Below are positions 6,489-8,707 of a stretch of 8,707 nt of DNA, piece by piece. The stretch spans positions 1 through 8,707 of the forward strand of contig JAJDYK010000266.1 of the NCBI GenBank assembly GCA_022825185.1, in the 5' to 3' direction. The stretch comes from Candidatus Latescibacterota bacterium (GTDB taxonomy: Bacteria > Latescibacterota > UBA2968 > UBA8231). The notes beneath the pieces are model-generated. The model searched no databases and was not told the origin of the DNA. It saw only the letters and a program-made list of their open reading frames with translations. The stretch's first letter is position 1, and the number at the start of each line of letters is the position of its first letter. The translations under genes were made by a program, and so were the position numbers.

Positions 6489-7387
6489 GATTTTTCACTG
6501 GCAAACAAATCGAGCTGCTCAATCTCCTCGTCGTCAAATCCCCCCAACCCAATGCCGAGCAGACGCGCACCTAAGTCGTCGGCTTCTGTCTGTTCTAATA
6601 GCTCGCAGGCTGTCGTGAAGACTGATTGGGCGCGATCAGTAAAGGCGGCCAATCGCGATGTGCGCGTCGCGGTGCGAGAATCTGGATAGCGCACCTCTAT
6701 GGTTACGTCGCGTGCTTGTAGCCCTCGGCGCTGCAAGCGCCCGCAGAGCGCGGCGGCCAGCTCGCGCAAGGCATCGCACATTTCTTCACGGGTATAAAGC
6801 GGGGCGGCAAAAGAGGTTTCCTCGCGGATTTGGTCGAGCTGTTCGGCTGGGGCGACCGGGTCGTCGTCCCAACCTTGGGCGAGGTGCCAAAAGCTGCTAC
6901 CCCGCTGGCCAAAGCGGCGCACGAGTTCGTTCAGCGGCACTTGGGCCAGCGCACCGACGCGTTCTATTTGCATGGCTGCGAACTGCTGGCGCGTAACGGC
7001 CCCCACGCCGGGAAGCTGGTCAATGGGCACGTCGGCGAGAAAATCCCCTATCTGTTCGGGCAGCACGACCGTTAGGCCATCGGGTCGCTGACATTCCATC
7101 GCTAGCTGCGCCAAGAACTTGCTGGGTGCCAACCCAACGGAAACGCACCAGCCTAGTTGCCGCTTGATATCGCTTTTGATCATTTTGGCGACGCGCGTTC
7201 CGAAGGGGATGTCGAGCTTATTGTCGGTGACGTCGAGGACGGCGTAGCCGTCGCCCCATTCGATCCAATCGGTGTATTCGCGCAGGAGCGCGGCGAATTC
7301 GGCGCAAGCTTGGATATTGTGGTACGGGCCGCTATCGAGGCCAATGTGGACTATCTTGCGGCGTCCGCTGGTCCTAGCGGGACTCAT
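6485..7387 (-). CDS. dinB: DinB-like Y-family DNA polymerase homologue lacking the fingers domain and catalytic acids
   Basis: The 300-residue protein is clearly related to DNA polymerase IV but is shorter than the usual 350-400. It starts like DinB (RRKIVHIGLDS, residues 9-19) and then jumps to GPYHNIQACAEFAALLREYTDWIEW, which matches the E. coli region from about residue 73. About 60 residues, essentially the fingers, are missing. Of the metal-binding acids, E. coli D8 is G16, D10 is kept as D18, and D103/E104 fall at G47/Y48 (GDGYAVLDVT). The steric-gate Phe is also lost. The rest is preserved: VGLAPSKFLA palm motif (84-93), helix-hairpin-helix LPGVG (125-129), little finger (about 190-285) and the clamp-binding motif Q291-LDLF. 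The frame is unbroken and the ATG overlaps the end of ygfZ by 14 bases. Polymerase activity is unlikely; an ImuB-like clamp- and DNA-binding accessory role, or a decaying gene, are the alternatives. Confidence 0.85.
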   Translation of the reverse strand: MSPARTSGRRKIVHIGLDSGPYHNIQACAEFAALLREYTDWIEWGDGYAVLDVTDNKLDIPFGTRVAKMIKSDIKRQLGWCVSVGLAPSKFLAQLAMECQRPDGLTVVLPEQIGDFLADVPIDQLPGVGAVTRQQFAAMQIERVGALAQVPLNELVRRFGQRGSSFWHLAQGWDDDPVAPAEQLDQIREETSFAAPLYTREEMCDALRELAAALCGRLQRRGLQARDVTIEVRYPDSRTATRTSRLAAFTDRAQSVFTTACELLEQTEADDLGARLLGIGLGGFDDEEIEQLDLFASEKS

Positions 7388-8339
7388 GCGAGAAAAAAGG
7401 CAGGGAGACTACGGTGGCTTGCGCTCCATCCGCGTCTAGCACAGTGCCCTCGGCGCAAGCGCTCCGCCGCACATAGGCGAGGGCAATTGGGCCGAGGCTG
7501 GGGGAGTGGACTGCCGAAGTGATGCGCCCTACTTCACGCGCTCCATCGCGCAGCGGTTGCCCCGTTGGTGGCAACTCGGCGGTGGAAAGCCGCAGCCCGA
7601 CTAGATGCTGCTTGACTTTGTCGTAGGTATCTAGACGGGCGATGACTTCTTGGCCGATATAGCAGCCTTTATCTAGATGAATAGCGCGACCAAGCCCTGC
7701 TTCCCAAGGATTATAATTTTGGGTCAGCTCTCGTCCGAGCAGGGGAAGGCCCTGTTCGACGCGCAAAATTTCCCATGTCGCCGACCCTACTGGACTAGCA
7801 CCTGCGGCGGCAAGGCGCTGCCAAAGGTCCTTTACGACGTCTGACGGTCCGAAGGCGCGCAGTCCAGGTCCGGCCATGCGCCCTAGCCACAAGCCGTCCG
7901 CGACCTGTGAGTCAAGTAGTTGGTGATCCTGAAATGTTGCCAGGTCTGCGTTCAATACACGGGTGACTAGCTCGGCGGCGTGCGGGCCGACGAGTTCGAA
8001 CATGGCCGTCTCGTCTGTGCGGTCTGCCAATTCAAGGGCCTCGGCAAAGATAAAGCGGTCCAACCAAGCGGGAATTGCGGTGCGCGAATCGGGACTCAGG
8101 ATCAAGGCGGTGGCGTCCGGGCCGCGATAACAGGTGGCGAGATCGAGGATTCTCGCTCGCTGTTCGATAAAGACCGTTTCGAGACCGTGCCCTATTTGCA
8201 GGTTGTGGAAGTCGTTGGAGGTCATGCGATGCAGGAAGTCGAGGTGGTCGGCACCGCACATGTACAAGCGAAATGAGGCTTGCGCGTCGCGTAGGGCCGC
8301 GCTGGTGCGGGCGGCGTGATATTCGTCGTAGTCGGCCAT
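7374..8339 (-). CDS. ygfZ: YgfZ/GcvT-domain folate-binding protein (Fe-S cluster maintenance)
   Basis: YgfZ proteins bind tetrahydrofolate and help assemble or repair Fe-S clusters in certain enzymes, such as the tRNA methylthiotransferase MiaB. The 321-residue protein has the diagnostic K224-G-C226-YIGQE motif, with the redox-relevant Cys, in DKGCYIGQEVIARLDTYDKVK. It also has FLHRMTSNDF near the N-terminus, PAWLDRFIFAEALEL in the middle and RVEQGLPLLGREL before the motif, all typical of the family. The C-terminal barrel (about 245-318) is complete. I chose ATG at 8339 (MADYDEYHAAR); an in-frame TTG three codons upstream is less likely. Neither has a clear RBS, so translation may be coupled to sbcC, which ends 13 bases upstream. 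Its 3' end overlaps the dinB-like start. Confidence 0.9.
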   Translation of the reverse strand: MADYDEYHAARTSAALRDAQASFRLYMCGADHLDFLHRMTSNDFHNLQIGHGLETVFIEQRARILDLATCYRGPDATALILSPDSRTAIPAWLDRFIFAEALELADRTDETAMFELVGPHAAELVTRVLNADLATFQDHQLLDSQVADGLWLGRMAGPGLRAFGPSDVVKDLWQRLAAAGASPVGSATWEILRVEQGLPLLGRELTQNYNPWEAGLGRAIHLDKGCYIGQEVIARLDTYDKVKQHLVGLRLSTAELPPTGQPLRDGAREVGRITSAVHSPSLGPIALAYVRRSACAEGTVLDADGAQATVVSLPFFSHESR

Positions 8340-8352
8340 AATGAGCAAGAAG

Positions 8353-8707
8353 CTAGGCGTGCTGCGTCACGGAGAAACGCGAGCCTAGATCGGGATGTTT
8401 AGTGACCTCGATTTGCACTGGAAAGGCCGCTTTGAGTTGGTCGAGATGTGTGACGATCAATACCTTTTTGAAATCCTCGCTGACTTTTTGGATCGCTTCG
8501 ATGAGTTGTTCTAACCCCTGTTCGTCTTGGGTGCCGAAGCCCTCGTCGATAAAGAGGGTGTGGAGACGGGTGCCCGAGCGCATGGCCAGCACTTTGGAGA
8601 GCGCAATGCGCAAGGCAAAATTGGTGCGGAATGCCTCGCCCCCGGAATAGAGGTGATAGGAGCGCTCGCCAACCTCGTCGGCGATCTTGACGTCGAGGGT
8701 TTCGCGG
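8353..8707 (-). CDS. sbcC: Exonuclease SbcC (Rad50-like SMC ATPase), C-terminal part
   Basis: SbcC is the ATPase of the SbcCD (Rad50-Mre11) nuclease, which processes DNA hairpins, palindromes and blocked ends in the cytoplasm. Only the last 117 residues are in the window; the frame is open to base 8707. They hold the C-terminal half of the ATPase head: the ABC signature YSGGEAFRTNFALRIALSKVL, Walker B with catalytic Glu (LHTLFIDEGFGTQD), and the H-loop in VLIVTHLDQLKAAFP. The ending is normal (TKHPDLGSRFSV and a short tail), so the gene is complete on this side. The order SbcC, YgfZ, DinB-like with tiny gaps indicates one operon; sbcD might lie further upstream, outside the window. Confidence 0.94.
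   Translation of the reverse strand, partial: RETLDVKIADEVGERSYHLYSGGEAFRTNFALRIALSKVLAMRSGTRLHTLFIDEGFGTQDEQGLEQLIEAIQKVSEDFKKVLIVTHLDQLKAAFPVQIEVTKHPDLGSRFSVTQHA

Noticed and set aside
7240..7387. A frameshift or alternative upstream start hiding the missing part of the dinB-like gene
   Set aside because: The N-terminal DinB strand and the downstream palm are in the same continuous frame, and the upstream DNA is fully used by ygfZ, which ends inside the first codons. The missing residues are absent from the DNA, not out of frame.

Overview
The window is dense bacterial chromosome with short gaps, moderately high GC by eye and no sign of phage, IS elements, CRISPR or RNA genes. ZapA, SbcC, YgfZ and a full-length YdiJ-type flavo-iron-sulfur dehydrogenase suggest a Gram-negative-like, respiring bacterium. 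I cannot assign a phylum; a proteobacterium or an uncultured candidate phylum would both fit.

Layout. (1) Bases 2-931, plus strand: the C-terminal part of a SulP anion transporter with its STAS domain. It converges with zapA (940-1269, minus), leaving only 8 bases between the stop codons. (2) Bases 1270-1589: the only sizeable intergenic region. It holds divergent sigma70-like promoters for zapA (minus) and for the following operon (plus), a T7-C-A7 tract, a CACGTG-centred palindrome and a strong hairpin in the predicted zapA leader. (3) Bases 1590-6488, plus strand: a compact four-gene operon. It encodes a YdiJ/GlcD-type FAD plus Fe-S D-2-hydroxyacid dehydrogenase, a small protein that I read as a divergent Rid (YjgF)-like protein, an FmdB-type zinc-ribbon protein and a LarA-family nickel-pincer racemase. 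Gaps are 18, 3 and 9 bases, and the last three genes have good ribosome binding sites. (4) Bases 6485-8707, minus strand: a DNA-maintenance operon transcribed as sbcC (3' part only), ygfZ and a dinB-like gene. It is tightly packed (13-base gap, then a 14-base overlap). The dinB-like gene and larA end tail to tail on a shared CTAG that supplies both stop codons.

How the genes may work together. The plus operon looks like a 2-hydroxyacid module: a LarA-type racemase interconverts L- and D-2-hydroxyacids, and the flavo-iron-sulfur dehydrogenase oxidises the D form into the respiratory chain. The minus operon joins a double-strand-break nuclease ATPase, a folate-dependent Fe-S maintenance protein and a Y-family polymerase relative.

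The most unusual item is the dinB-like gene. It is intact in frame, but the predicted protein lacks essentially the whole fingers domain of DNA polymerase IV and three of the conserved catalytic acidic positions. It keeps the thumb, the little finger and a perfect C-terminal QLDLF clamp-binding motif. It looks like a fingerless, catalytically dead, clamp-binding Y-family protein.
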